A stretch of 64,000 nt of DNA from Halichondria panicea (Eukaryota; Porifera; Demospongiae; Suberitida; Halichondriidae): contig NC_087385.1 in the NCBI RefSeq assembly GCF_963675165.1, forward strand, positions 3,782,501 through 3,846,500. The letters are read 5' to 3'. Under the pieces are notes generated by a model. It was not told the origin of the DNA, made no database searches, and saw nothing but the letters and a program-made list of their open reading frames with translations. Position 1 is the stretch's first letter, and every line of letters begins with the position of its first letter. A program made the position numbers and the translations under genes. Below, in pieces: positions 12,801 to 23,800 of the stretch.

Positions 12801-15800
12801 GGTATGTGTGTGTGTGCGGTGATGAGGTGGTGTGTGTGTGTGGTGATGGGGTGGTGTGTGTGCGGGGTGGTGTGTGTGTGCGATGATGAGGTGGTGTGTG
12901 TGTGGTGATGGGTGGTGTGTGTGCGGTGATGGGGTGGTGTGTGTGCGGTGGTGGTGTGTGTGTGCGGTGATGGGGTGGTGTGTGTGTGTGCGGTGATGGG
13001 GTGGTGTGTGTGTGGTGATGGGGTGGTGTGTGTGTGTGTGCGGTGATAGGGTGGTGTGTGCAGATGGTGTGGTGGTGTGTGAGCATGTCCTGGTTATATA
13101 CATTGGATGTGATAACCTAATAGTATGCATAGTACAGTACTGTCTCGATTAAGACACTCTTCATATCACTTTTCACGGTACCACGTCTCCTCTAGCCTCT
13201 ATATGGAAGTAACTGGTTCAAATACTCAGATGTTACACTCGTGAGCAGTTAAAAACCGTTTCCATTCTGCAGGTGTATTCGTATGAGAAAGCTGATGGCG
13301 TGGGTCGGTCTGTTGACCTGGTGCTGCAAGGGTTCATCCGGTTCTCCGCTCTTTCAGTGCTACCAGCCATTATCTCAGCGTCTATTCTCTACCTCATGGT
13401 CAGCACTTTATGATTGCGGCTAGCAGTAGCACTGCTGTCAAGTGTATATGCCTGTACTTACTTATACTTTGTCCCAGGTTATGTATGCAATTATGTACAT
13501 TGTCCCATTGCTAAAGCTGTCGAGAGATCAAACCATTGCTTAGGGAAAATGTGTGCACATGCCAGTATTTAGGTATAATTATGTAAGAAGGCATAGTAGC
13601 TTGATTGTGTATGATCGTATACAGTACTCAGTAGCAACACGGTGATACATACATTGTATACACACGCATCCACCTGTCAATACACAAACACACAGTTGAT
13701 CAATGCCCAAGCATACAACGCGCTGGCCTTCCTGCAAGTGGTCCTAGTGAACGTTGCCCTGAGCCAGTGTTGGATCTCCCTCCTCATTGCCCTCATCTGT
13801 GCCATCCCCAACACCGCCTTCAGAGTGTCCTCTGGCATCTCAGCAGTAGCAGGGTTCACCAGTGGCTTCTTCATACCAGTGGAGCAACTGGGCTGGTGGT
13901 AAGTTCAAAGGCCGTTTAGGGTATTCTGTATGTGGAGGTGCATGTGCGCTTACGTTACACTATTGGTTGCCCCCCCCCCTAGTATTCCTAACTTTGGATT
14001 CATGGCCTAAATGTTTTATGTAACTTTGTTGTGGTTGCATGCTTCTGTAGCACTCAATGACCTAGTGTGTGCCTCATGTTTACACTTCCCCCTCCTTAGG
14101 TGGCGATGGCTAGTGTACATCAACCCCAACTATTACGCTGTGTCCTCTGTAGCCGTGTTCGTGCTATCCGACTTTCAAGCCCCCTGTCCTGGTTCAGAGT
14201 TCGATTGCTTTTTACAATCAGGTACCCAGATCCTACAACAGTTCAACTTTGACCAAGTCAACCCCTACATTCATCTCACGGTCAGTTACACTTGCTTTGT
14301 ATAACTGTGTATTAGACTTGCAGTCGGCTAAAGCCAAACCCTGTCCCTAACGAGTCAGTGGGTGTGCTACTTCAATAATTGACTGCTTACAACTCACTTG
14401 GGCACCCGTTTATATTGGGCACATATATTTTAGTTCTCATTATGCCTCGAGGCGTAGCCGCACGAGAGATACGGTTAAGCTGACTGTGTGTGTGTCTGTC
14501 TCTGTCTGTGTGTCTATTCCAGCTATAACTGCTCAACGGTTGCAATGCGACGAAAACTAACAGCTTCTATAGGCTTCTAGCCACGTTCTCTTGGATTTTG
14601 ACTTGTAGATTTGCCAACTATAGCTTTGTTCTCGGGTTATGGCTAGTTTTACTTAGAGTGAAGGTTGTTCCATTCTGTTCAGAATATTTCGTTACATTAT
14701 CTGTTCGCACACACTTTCTATTCAACTTATGAGTTAGCCTTGCACTAAAGCGCTATTAGTACAAGAGCCAAAAAAGAAATGCAAAGCTAGCTGTACACTT
14801 GCACTGCCAGAAGCAGCAGCCCTTGTGAACTCTGACCTCTTTGTAAATCCACCCTTTTTTAATTTATTCATTATTGACAGGAAATGCAAAATTAATACTT
14901 GTGTACATGATTGCTGCTGAGAATTCTTGAAAGATCATCATCAAGTCTTTCCATTAATTAAGCTCCTCTTCTATAACACTGTAATTCAATTCGTTCATTG
15001 TCGACTTACAATTGCTAACATAACATGCAAATTACATGTACCTCTTCTATAACACTGTAATACCGTTTGAGCGAAAGCAAAACATGGCGAAAGGCATTAG
15101 CACAGCGCAGCTTGCACCACTTGTTTTATTAGCTGTCACTGCTTAAGTGGCTGTTCCATTCCTCCTCATCCTCAGGTTATTCTGTTTTTCACGATCTTCT
15201 ACCTTTTCCTGGCCATTTTTGCCAACTGGGTTCGCCATACCTCCATCAGCAGCAAACTCAAGAGGTTCAAGGCCATCCTCTTCAGGTACAGCACACTTGT
15301 ATACATGTAGTACTTGTGTACATTGTACATCGCAAGTATTGGGCCTGTAGTACAGCTTGTGTTGTTTTTGAAGGAGAAAGCGTTAGTGGTTGAGCTTGGC
15401 ACTTGTGTCATTCCCGTGTGACTGTAATACTCCCATATGTACAGTAATAGAGCATGTATTTACTACTACTTGCATGTAAATCTGCAATGTATGCACACGT
15501 GTCCTGTCAACTGCATGTGTTAGTCTGTACATGTGTTTATGTAAATATATATTGCAGGAAGTCGAGTGACATGTTATCCAAAGAGTTTGATAAGAACCCT
15601 GACGAGTTTGCCAGGAGCTTCAGTATGGACGTCTCCTTGGATGATCCCTCCCAGGGCCCGGAGAAAGACCCTGCCGTCATGCTGACCTCACCCCTCTCAC
15701 CCATCGGGGAGGCTGATGAAGACGATGCCAGTGAAGCCATGACACCACATACCAAGGTAGTACATTATTGGATGATTATGTGCTGTGACACCAACGCAAT

Positions 15801-17228
15801 AACCACTGATTTCATCTGTATTTTACATGTCACAATTTACATATGATCACAGTCGTATGTGTTTGCAATGTTCACACATCCTACTAACAGGCTGCAATTA
15901 ACTGGAGGTCAATGGCTGACCGAACGCTAACGAGACTCGAGGCGGAAGGTGGACTGCACCCTCAGGAGCACCCAGTGATCGAGGAGCAGGAGAAAGCAAC
16001 TGGCTGGGCCAAAGTGCAGAAGAAAGTACGTATCAATGACGACAGACCACAACGTCCAACAATGATTCCCCTTAAAAGTGAGGACAATGAGAAATCGGCT
16101 TACCTCCGTGAAGGTGACTCACATCGGGTGTGGAGGCCAAAGAAGGCTCCTCAGCTAGCTGATCTTGTGAGTGATTTGCTCAAGAAAGAGAAGACCAAAC
16201 AAAGCAGTGAGCCAAGCGTGTCTGCTACCACACCTGTGGGGCCGAGATTCCTAGCTCTTACTCCCACGGCAGCATCAAGATCTAACTTGAAAGCCAGGCA
16301 AAAAACTGTGTTCAATCGAGTCCTAGCCACGCAAGTGTTGCTTCGTGAAACAACTGATGAACTTTTGAAAGAAGACGAAGATCAACAGCTAAAACCACAC
16401 ATTTCATTACTGGAAGCTTCCAAGAAGATTACGGCCAATATCAAAAAGCAACGCTCGGCTGATGAAGATGCAAGAGGTGATGAATTCTCGTCTGTGGTCA
16501 GAAGTTGTCTTAATAAAATGAGATCGGGTGACGGGTCGATGGATGCGAGTACACCGAACGATAATTTAGGAGCTAAAGGATTTAGTAATGGCGTACGACG
16601 TCGTGGTTCCAAAAAAGGAGCTGTTCCACTGAAGAAATGGAAGCATCTTGCACGTAAAGAAACTCAGGCTCAAATCGGGAAAAACCCTGTGTACGACAGA
16701 ACAATTTCGGAATATCCTCTCAGGGCAATGCCAGAAACTACTGTTACAAGCCACAAAGCCCTAGGAAGAAGTACCTCTGCCGGTACAGTGCCAGCTGATG
16801 AGTCATCATTCGGAATAACACTTGTTGAACCTGGATCTTCATCAGCCCACCCAACAGCAGATTCAACAATAAACATCACTATTACAAATCCAGGTGACAC
16901 CACACCTCCTGCCCACCAGCTTCTAATGAAGAAGGATTCACACGGGGTGATAAAACCGAGTAAGATGGCGCAGTTGAAAGGTGCCGTGGGTCGCAGAGGA
17001 AGTGCTGGTCTCTCTCGGCAGACCCCCATCGATTTAGAAGCTTCTCTGACATCGTCTATCACTCCTCTGATCCAAAACAGAGATTCAGACAGCCCTGAGG
17101 GGGTAGAAATGGGCGTAGCATCTGGAACGGGGAAGAGACTGTTGTTGAATGACCCTCCACAGAAGATACTAGGTCGTAGCCCTTCGCCAGACTCACTGGG
17201 GAAGAATGTCACTAGCACCATGTTGTAA
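877..17228 (+). CDS. Notum/pectin-acetylesterase hydrolase fused to ABCG transporter, 27 exons
   Basis: Predicted 1,882 residues. Exons: 877-1155, 1874-2071, 2324-2717, 3426-3589, 4288-4389, 4641-4814, 5886-6019, 6548-6629, 6841-7053, 7170-7271, 7473-7644, 8258-8412, 8623-8712, 9209-9403, 9624-9827, 10070-10211, 10300-10445, 11191-11305, 11630-11738, 11872-12071, 12279-12400, 13273-13398, 13696-13898, 14100-14280, 15176-15285, 15558-15756, 15891-17228 (sum 5,649 nt, all phases agree). Seen: an N-terminal signal-peptide-like segment; a Notum/PAE domain (about 30-500) with GSSAGG at 252-257 (nucleophile S254), D369 in a Notum-like context and H451 in PQCMQH, the expected Ser-Asp-His triad; a membrane span at about 562-588; an NBD with Walker A GPSGCGKT (795-802), signature LSGGQ (905-909), Walker B IIFLDE and H-loop H962; then an ABC2-type domain of about six spans (about 1100-1370); then a polar tail of about 510 residues. 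Inferred topology: hydrolase outside or in the lumen, NBD in the cytosol. Substrate unknown. Family knowledge: Notum removes palmitoleate from Wnt, PAEs deacetylate polysaccharides, and ABCG proteins export lipids or xenobiotics. The alternative is two separate genes, but no stop, start or intergenic gap separates the halves. Confidence 0.85.
1842..1873 (+). repeat. poly-C/(CA)n microsatellite at a 3' splice site
   Basis: A run of C followed by CA dinucleotides ends directly at the AG before exon 2 of the fusion gene (1874). It seems to serve as the polypyrimidine-like tract, so length changes could affect splicing. Confidence 0.7.
2761..2971. mobile_element. Short inverted-repeat element (MITE-like)
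   Basis: About 35-bp imperfect terminal inverted repeats, beginning AAGAGAGTATC at 2761 and ending GATACTCTCTCTT at 2971, within an intron of the fusion gene. Both arms contain GTAGCATAGCCTTGCATCA. No coding capacity, so non-autonomous. Confidence 0.65.
7707..8083. mobile_element. TA-flanked MITE, Tc1/mariner–pogo-like
   Basis: Starts CAGTCGATTATTTGAAC and ends with the inverted partner ATAATCAAGGCTCAACTG, flanked by TA on both sides (7705-7706, 8084-8085). TA duplication with CAGT ends fits the Tc1/mariner/pogo superfamily. It lies in an intron of the fusion gene and has no transposase frame. Confidence 0.6.
8698..9040 (+). repeat. About 73-bp minisatellite carrying an exon end and donor site
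   Basis: Five tandem units, each starting with CAGACTCTCAGGTAAC and running through GTGTGGCTGTACTGTAAGC. The first unit overlaps the end of the exon 8623-8712, so its last coding bases and 5' splice site are copied four more times into the intron. Confidence 0.85.
10523..11072. repeat. Interspersed repeat family 1, copy a
   Basis: Begins TTATGCCTCGGTGCGCATGC and ends near CTCCACCGAGGCATCAGCACC, so GCCTCGGTG and CACCGAGGC are inverted termini. Related copies are at 14438-14880 and 51838-52215. The interior has TG-rich sequence and a long conserved body without coding capacity. Intronic in the fusion gene. Confidence 0.7.
12402..13085. repeat. TG-rich minisatellite in the ABCG intron
   Basis: About 680 bp of degenerate GTGTGTGTGCGGTGATGAGG-type units of roughly 20-25 bp between the exons ending at 12400 and starting at 13273. 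The G/T strand bias leaves long stop-free frames on the other strand, which I do not call genes. Confidence 0.9.
14438..14880. repeat. Interspersed repeat family 1, copy b (diverged)
   Basis: Starts ATTATGCCTCGAGGCGTAGC and shares the internal CTTCTATAGGCTTCTAGCC and GGTTATGGCTAGTTTTACTTA segments with copies a and c. Located in the intron between 14280 and 15176. It is the most diverged of the three copies. Confidence 0.6.
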
Positions 17229-18297
17229 ATTATCACCAGTTTAATATAATTATGTATTGACTTTTACTTTTATTGTTATCACACTTTAGTGCCAATATCA
17301 CAAAGCTGCCTTATATTTCAAAATTATGATAATGAATATGGTAGGAGGATCCTAGTCTCGCGGACCCCGACCCTAAAAGATAGCTGGTCCACGAGACTAG
17401 GAGGATCCATGGTTGGCTGGATCAATGCACATGCAGCAGACTGAGTGGAGGCGACCAATGTATATACCGTATTACCTGCGAATGAGCTAAATCAGCAGAA
17501 AAATTAACCGCCTAAATATGCGATCCAAGGATCGTGTGTTACTAATTTAGGTTTACGATTATATTTTTATGTATACTGCTCCTGTCTGCTTATTTTTCTT
17601 GGGACCTACTAATTATTTGCACATATATACTTGTTTCACCCACCCACCACACACACTTGCTCCACCCACCACACACACTTGCTCCACCCACCACACACAA
17701 GGATGAAACAATCCGCAACACACCCACTTCAAGGTTGTTGAAAACATAAGGATTCTCAGCACATTCCGACCCGCATTATTTAATTTCAGGGAGTATTGAT
17801 TGAGTGACTGTGGGTGGGTTAGGTTGAAAAAGGGAACAAAATTGAGGTAATTGCATAGTGAGAGCGTGTTGTAGTATATCAGTATACAAAAACCAAACAC
17901 TGATATGCGAAGTAGATCTAAATATTAAGCTCTAAGGTAAGGAAACAAGATTCTGGCCTATATAACCTGATCTGAAGAGGTAGATCTACACTGCTATAAA
18001 GAATAACAGTCAACTAATTAACAACTACATCACACAGGATATTGAAGGCTATCAGTATAAAAACCAAACACTGACATGCGAAGTAAGGAAACAATATTCC
18101 CTATATTTCTGACGGTACACTATTATTATACTTCAGCCAGACGTCATAATATGCATGCAGGTAATAGAATCAACTAACAACTATCTATACTTGACACAGG
18201 ATATTGAATGTATACTATTATTATATACATGCAGCACACATTTAATAATACGAAAATTGAGTGTAAATTAATGATAACGTAGAATAGAAACAACTAT
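17229..18297. other. Convergent intergenic spacer
   Basis: Separates the 3' ends of the fusion gene (+) and the CARD-like gene (-). It holds a strong inverted repeat at 17344-17408, a triplicated CACCACACACACTTGCTCCA-like unit at 17641-17700, and a roughly 30-bp repeat containing AAAACCAAACACTGA at about 17885 and 18058. No gene supported. Confidence 0.5.
17344..17408. repeat. Perfect-arm hairpin downstream of the fusion gene
   Basis: Arms GGATCCTAGTCTCG and its complement CGAGACTAGGAGGATCC surround a short loop. Two close family members (AGTCTCGCAAGCC ends) occur at 59967 and 63101, so this is probably a tiny relic of the same transposon family. A role as a transcript-end structure is possible but unproven. 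Confidence 0.5.
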
Positions 18298-20432
18298 TCA
18301 ATTGAAGGTAATCTTGGGGCAGTTATTCTTATAGTTGTCAGCAGTAAGTGTTGCATGCTGCTCTGTAAAATGAATATCAGATGTGGGTGTCTCACATACC
18401 ATACTAGATCTAGACGACTCATATCCTGATGAGTCCGATGATGAAGATGAGGTCTTTTTGAGTGGCAAATGCCCTGGCTTAGATGGAGGTGATAGATATA
18501 CAGTTCTTGATGAATCAATCTTGGGACAGTTATTCTTGTAGTTGTCAGCAGTAAGTGTTGCATGCTGCTCTGGAATTTCAAAATGAATATCAGATGTGGG
18601 TGACTCACATACCATACTAGATCTAGATGACTCATATCCTGATGAGTCCGATGATGAAGATGAGGTCTTTTTGAGTGACAAATGCCCTGGCTTAGATGGA
18701 GGTGATAGATGATGTACAGTTCTTGATGAATCAATTGGTACTGTTACATGGACTTGAGGAATCACAGCACCATAACAGTTAATCTGTGCATGCATGATAA
18801 CAGGGAAATGAACTAGATCTAGATATAGGTTAGGCATTACTGCAAACAACGTTACACCATGCATGCAGCTATGTATAATGAAATTTAGATTTACACATTA
18901 TTTTATTCAGTTTACCATATCCGGTAATTTGGATGCTGCGTTCTGGTTCTGTGTATCTGATGGTGAGTCTCTCTTGAAGGCTTGTTTGAGAGACAGCAGA
19001 TCTAATTGTTTCCTGTTCACAGGAGTCTAAATACAACAATCATTGTTGTTACACACTAGAAAAGTAAACTAACATTTACAATTCAGCTCATATATACATG
19101 CAGGCTTACATTTAATAAATTTTCTTTTTGTCTTATCACTTGGGTGGGTGATTGTGCAGCTTCAGCATTACACCTATGGTTTATATGCATAATTACATTA
19201 TAGTATGACTATCTATGATTAAAGTTTATGTGTGCTATTACTTTGGCCATGGAGTAAACTTACATACTGTGATCTTTCATGATTGTAACATAAATGTTGC
19301 TAAGGGCCCTGATCTGGAATTGAGACAGTGGAAACTTTTTTTCTGCCAGGCGTGCCGACACAAGAAATCTCAAACACACACAGCCTTTTTCAATTGAGGC
19401 TATATGCAAATCCCAGTCATTAACTCCTAGAATTGTAGCTATCTTTTGCTGGGAAGAAACTACATCTTTCAGAGAAGCCTCCCCCTTAGATGCGAGCTTA
19501 ACTGATACAACTCTCGTATTACTAGTGCCACCAAAATGCGGTACAATATTAAGAGGAATCTGGAAAGCACTTCGTTTGCAAAAGTCGATGAAAGCTGTAA
19601 TGTATGTTTGCATATCTTGCTGATTCTCTTCTGAGCCAAAACGATTCACAATTTTTTCAATTATGCGATAGTTTAGAAAGGACTTGAAAGGGCGAAGAGC
19701 AACAAACATTCCAGGAATGGTTTCTGCCTTTTCTAACTTTTCTAGGTGCTCCTCGTGACCAAACGACGAAACAAGATTGAGAACAAAATTTTTGAGGAGA
19801 GTAATGTTGCCTTTAAGATTCTGTGCTATATTCGTGTCAGTTTCAGCGAAAAGAGTTATCATTTTCTCTGTATCTGACTGGAGCCTGGTTTCAAGAATTC
19901 GTCTGTTTTGAACAGAAAGGCTTGGAGTATTAAGATATGGGAATAAAGTTTTTCCGGTAGCCTCAAGACAGCGTCTTCTCGATAGAAACTCTTCGAGTGT
20001 GCATTTTCTACAGTAGGGACACATGAAGGCAGTAGAGTTATGTGTGCTGATTGGCTTTAAGTTTTGCTTTTGCTGAATACAAGCGTCTCCAACTACTTGG
20101 TCATGATAAGTTTTATAGCATTCCTGCAATTTTTTCAGTAAATCGTTAGTAAATGGAGTCTTAAGAATATCCAAAAATCCATGGAAAGTAACAGGATCAT
20201 GTTTTATTCGATCGGATATACTATCGACAAGTCGATGTGCTTTTTGCTTGTCAGTGATTGCATCTACTCTGGCATAGTCTCGAACTTCAGATGATATATA
20301 CGATTTAGCAAACAAAGAATTGCAAAATGTGCCAGGTTCTTGAGTAATAGTGTCAACAAGGCTCTCATAGCAACTCTGGAAAGCTGTATACTCAGGAGTT
20401 CGCATGTTTTGTTCGAAGTCATTAGCTGCCAT
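18298..20432 (-). CDS. CARD-like domain protein, sponge-type family
   Basis: Three exons in transcript order: 20432-19268, 19026-18916, 18839-18298; the total of 1,818 nt is in phase and gives 605 residues. Residues of about 10-112 look like a death-fold CARD-like domain (pattern YESLVDTI…LFAKSYISSEVRDYA…KAHRLVDSI), a type I associate with large demosponge families. A CPYCRKC element follows at about 135, then a second conserved region with SFGHEEHLEKLEK. Exon 2 reads SCEQETIRSAVSQTSLQERL in the model frame. Exon 3 carries a direct duplication of about 70 residues containing KKTSSSSSDSSGYESS twice. By family analogy it may act in innate immune or cell-death signalling in the cytosol; the partner is unknown. 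The start is the first ATG of the long first exon. Confidence 0.7.
18302..18738 (-). repeat. In-frame tandem duplication (about 219 bp × 2) in exon 3
   Basis: Two head-to-tail copies within coding sequence, each encoding DSSRTV, LSPPSKPGH, a poly-Ser tract, SGYESSRSSM and HATLTADNYKNNCPK. They differ by small indels (HH after TV, EIPE in one copy) that keep the frame, which suggests a selected open frame. Confidence 0.85.
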
Positions 20433-20884
20433 ACTTTTCTTTGTATATAATATTTATCACAGCTTCAAGAGATCGAGAATAGGTATCAATCAGAGCTAGC
20501 TCTCTTACCTTATACGCATGCCCATTACTATAGCCTAGACTTCAGCCCCTCAATAGGCCTTTCCCTGCGGCCTGGAATCGAGGCTAGCCCATTACACACA
20601 CTTAGATAGTGGGTGGGGTCATATAATTATACCCACCTACATGTATTGTTAATATAGTCCACCAGGTATTTCCACCCAGAGGAGGTACGACATCCGCATG
20701 TCTTTTAACACACACATTCCGAACTTTGACCTAAGAAATGTGTGTCTAAAACGTTTCCTTTGACACGCGGATATTGTACCTCCTTTGATTTCCACCACAT
20801 CAACATTGCAAACAAACCAACATATATAAAGCATGTCACATAAATCACGGCATTTCACACTCATATAAGACACACAACTATAGG
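20433..20884. other. Spacer between CARD-like gene and VPS39 3' end
   Basis: Upstream region of the CARD-like gene and 3' flank of VPS39. It holds a short inverted-repeat element at 20681-20783 (ends GGAGGTACGACATCCGC and GCGGATATTGTACCTCC). No other gene seen. Confidence 0.45.
20681..20783. mobile_element. 103-bp inverted-repeat MITE-like element
   Basis: Nearly palindromic: outer ends GGAGGTAC/GTACCTCC, inner arms AACACACACATT and AATGTGTGT. It is too short to code and probably a non-autonomous transposon relic. Confidence 0.5.
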
Positions 20885-23800
20885 TCAAAAAGGATTTGTG
20901 TCTAGATACAGATCCTTGCCAGAAGAAGGTAACAAAGAGGGTTCTTGTTCAATGACCTGTGGCTGTGGACTGGCTATCTGTTCTTTGGCAATGTTCTCTT
21001 TGGCACAGTAGTAATGCTCCACCTCTCCATCGGGATAACGGGCAAACGCACTGTTAAGTGTGCATGGTGTGATGGTGGTGCATGGTGGTGGTTGGTTGGG
21101 TGCATTTTATATAATTATGTGCGGCCTTGCTATACATACCAAGCAAAATGACATAATTTATGGTATAGGTATTCCAGTGCAAAAACCAACAATTGAGTAT
21201 GCTTTAAAAAACAGAGCATGGCTAATAATAAAGTTTTTACGGCGGCAAATAATGTGATCTACAGGCTCACCTAGTTCCAAGTCTCCTGTTGCAAGCTGCA
21301 CATACTGATTCCTCATTGACAACAAACATCGGAGCTTGCTCCTTTATTTTCTGTTGAGCAACCTAGAGGAAAATTATTTCACTACAACAGTGTCTCTATA
21401 CAATTATAGCAATCCCGTATATAACTAAACTATAGCTTTGGAATATCACCACGTGGTTAAAACAAAAAAGGGTTTAGCACGCTACAGCATACATACATGT
21501 AGATGCTCACCTGAAGGTACTCTGCTCCTAGCAGACTCTTCATTAGCTGAGTGTTTCTCCGGAGTAGGGTCTTTTCCTGCAGCACTGTGGCCAGAAAGTT
21601 CCTGATATTCGACAGAGGAGTATCAAAAGGAAGCAGATCTAATACCTGAGGGGGAGTGAGCAATGATTGGTTATAGTGAGATACCTCTGAAATACAAACT
21701 TTAACTTTACATCAATGGAAGCCAATTATTACCCACTAACGTCGATAACCCCTTATCTTGTACATATAACAGATATCAGCAATATAAGTAACAACAGATC
21801 AAACAGACTGCCTCAAAACACCTTCGCTGTGTCAATGAGCCCGTGGTGAGAGGCCAGAACTTTCAGAGCATCCTCCACATTTGCGTCAGGCTGCGAGCCA
21901 TCGGGGAGACGGATGCCGTAGTCTGCCAGATTGGGCGGAGACAAGTACATCTTGATGAGGCAGAGGTACACCTCACGGCTCTCCTCTCTCTCAGGGTCAT
22001 AGTTTCTCCTACAGTAACTGCCAGCGTACGAAAAGGTATTAAACAATTGCCATGTGGTACAATGAGATTTTAAGAAGAGGTTCCATCGGAGATTGAACCC
22101 GACCTTTTGCATATAAAGAAAATGTGATAAGCACTACACCAGGGAACCCACACACATTTTTTGGTCAATGTGATACATTAAGCAGTGATTTGAGGCTTCT
22201 AATTTCTCATACATGTGACAAAAGATGGACCCTCAGGGATTGAACCCAGGGACCTTCTGCGTGATAACCACTACAACAGGGAACCCGCATATCTATTCTT
22301 GGTCAATGTAATAGATTGAGGCTTAATTCTTCTTTACCTATACATGTGACAAAAATATGGTAAAGGTTTCCTCGGGGATCGAACCCGAGACCTTCTGCGT
22401 GTAAAGCAGATGTGATAACCACTACACCAGGGAACCTACACATCCTTTTCTTGGTCAATGTAATAGACTGAGGCTTCTGATTCCACATACATGTGACAAA
22501 AGATGGCAAAAAGTTCCCTCGGGGATCGAACCCGAGACCTTCTGCGTGTAAAGCAGATGTGATAACCACTACACCAGGGAACCTACACATCTTTTTCTTG
22601 ATCAATGTAATAGACTGAGGCTTCTAATTCCACATACATGTGACAAAAATATGGCAAAAGGTTCCCTTGGGGATCGAACCGAGACCTTTTGCGTGTAAAG
22701 CAGATGTGATAACCACTACACAAGAAAGCCAGTACGATGTTTTCTTGGTATGTACATGAAATAGATTGAGGCTTCTAATTTTACCTACATGAATGTGACA
22801 AAAATATGGAAAACGATTCCCTCGGGGTTAACGTTCGAATCCGACACCTTCTACGCATATGTATTCTTGGTCAGATTGAGGTTTCTAATTTTACCTACAT
22901 GTAGCAAAAAGATGGTACGTAGGTTCCCTCGGTCAAACCCGAGACCTTCTGCGTGTAAAGCAAACGTGATAACCACTACATATACACCAGGGAACCAGCA
23001 TATATTTCTTCAGTGTATTAGCTTCTAATTTTACATACATGTGACAAAAAGATGGTAAAAGGTTCCCTCGCCGATTGAACACAAGACTTTCTGCTTGTAA
23101 AGCGGACGTGATAACCACTACACCAGGAACCTGCACATTTTTCTTGATAAATGTATTAGATTGAGGTGTCTTACTGACAAAAAAAAAAGGCAAAAGATTC
23201 CCTCGGGGATTAAACCCGAGACCTTCTGCATGATACAAGGAACCTAAACATCTATTCTTGGTCAATGTTTATTTTAGATATCTCGACCCCCAAGATTCTT
23301 GGGGGCAATTGACGCATGCGCAGACAGTGTATACCAGGCCGTCTTTCTCAATTGAGAGCGACCTGGAATCGAGGCTAACCGTACATGTAACAAAAAAAGG
23401 CAACTCGGGGACCGAACCGAGACCTTCTGCGTGTGAAGCAGACGTGATAACCACTACACCAGGGAACCCACACATCTTTTCTTGGTAAATGTTAATAGAT
23501 TGAGGCTTCTATTTTACCTATACATGTCACAAAAAATGGCAAAAGGTTCCCTTCTGCGTGTAAAGCAGATGTGATACCACTACACCAGGGAACCTATACA
23601 CATATTTTCTTGGCCAATGTAATAGATTGAGGCTTCTATTTTACATTTTACCTATACATGTCACAAAAAATGGCAAAAGGTTCCCTCGGGGATCGAACCC
23701 GAGACCTTCTGCGTGTAAAGCAGATGTGATAACCACTACACCAGGGAACCTTACACACCTCTATAAATTGAGGCTTCTAGTTTTACATACACCGTACATG

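Noticed and set aside
12369..13130. Long His/Pro/Thr-rich minus-strand frames
   Set aside because: They result from the TG-rich minisatellite in an intron of the fusion gene; overlapping frames are equally open and composition is purely repetitive.
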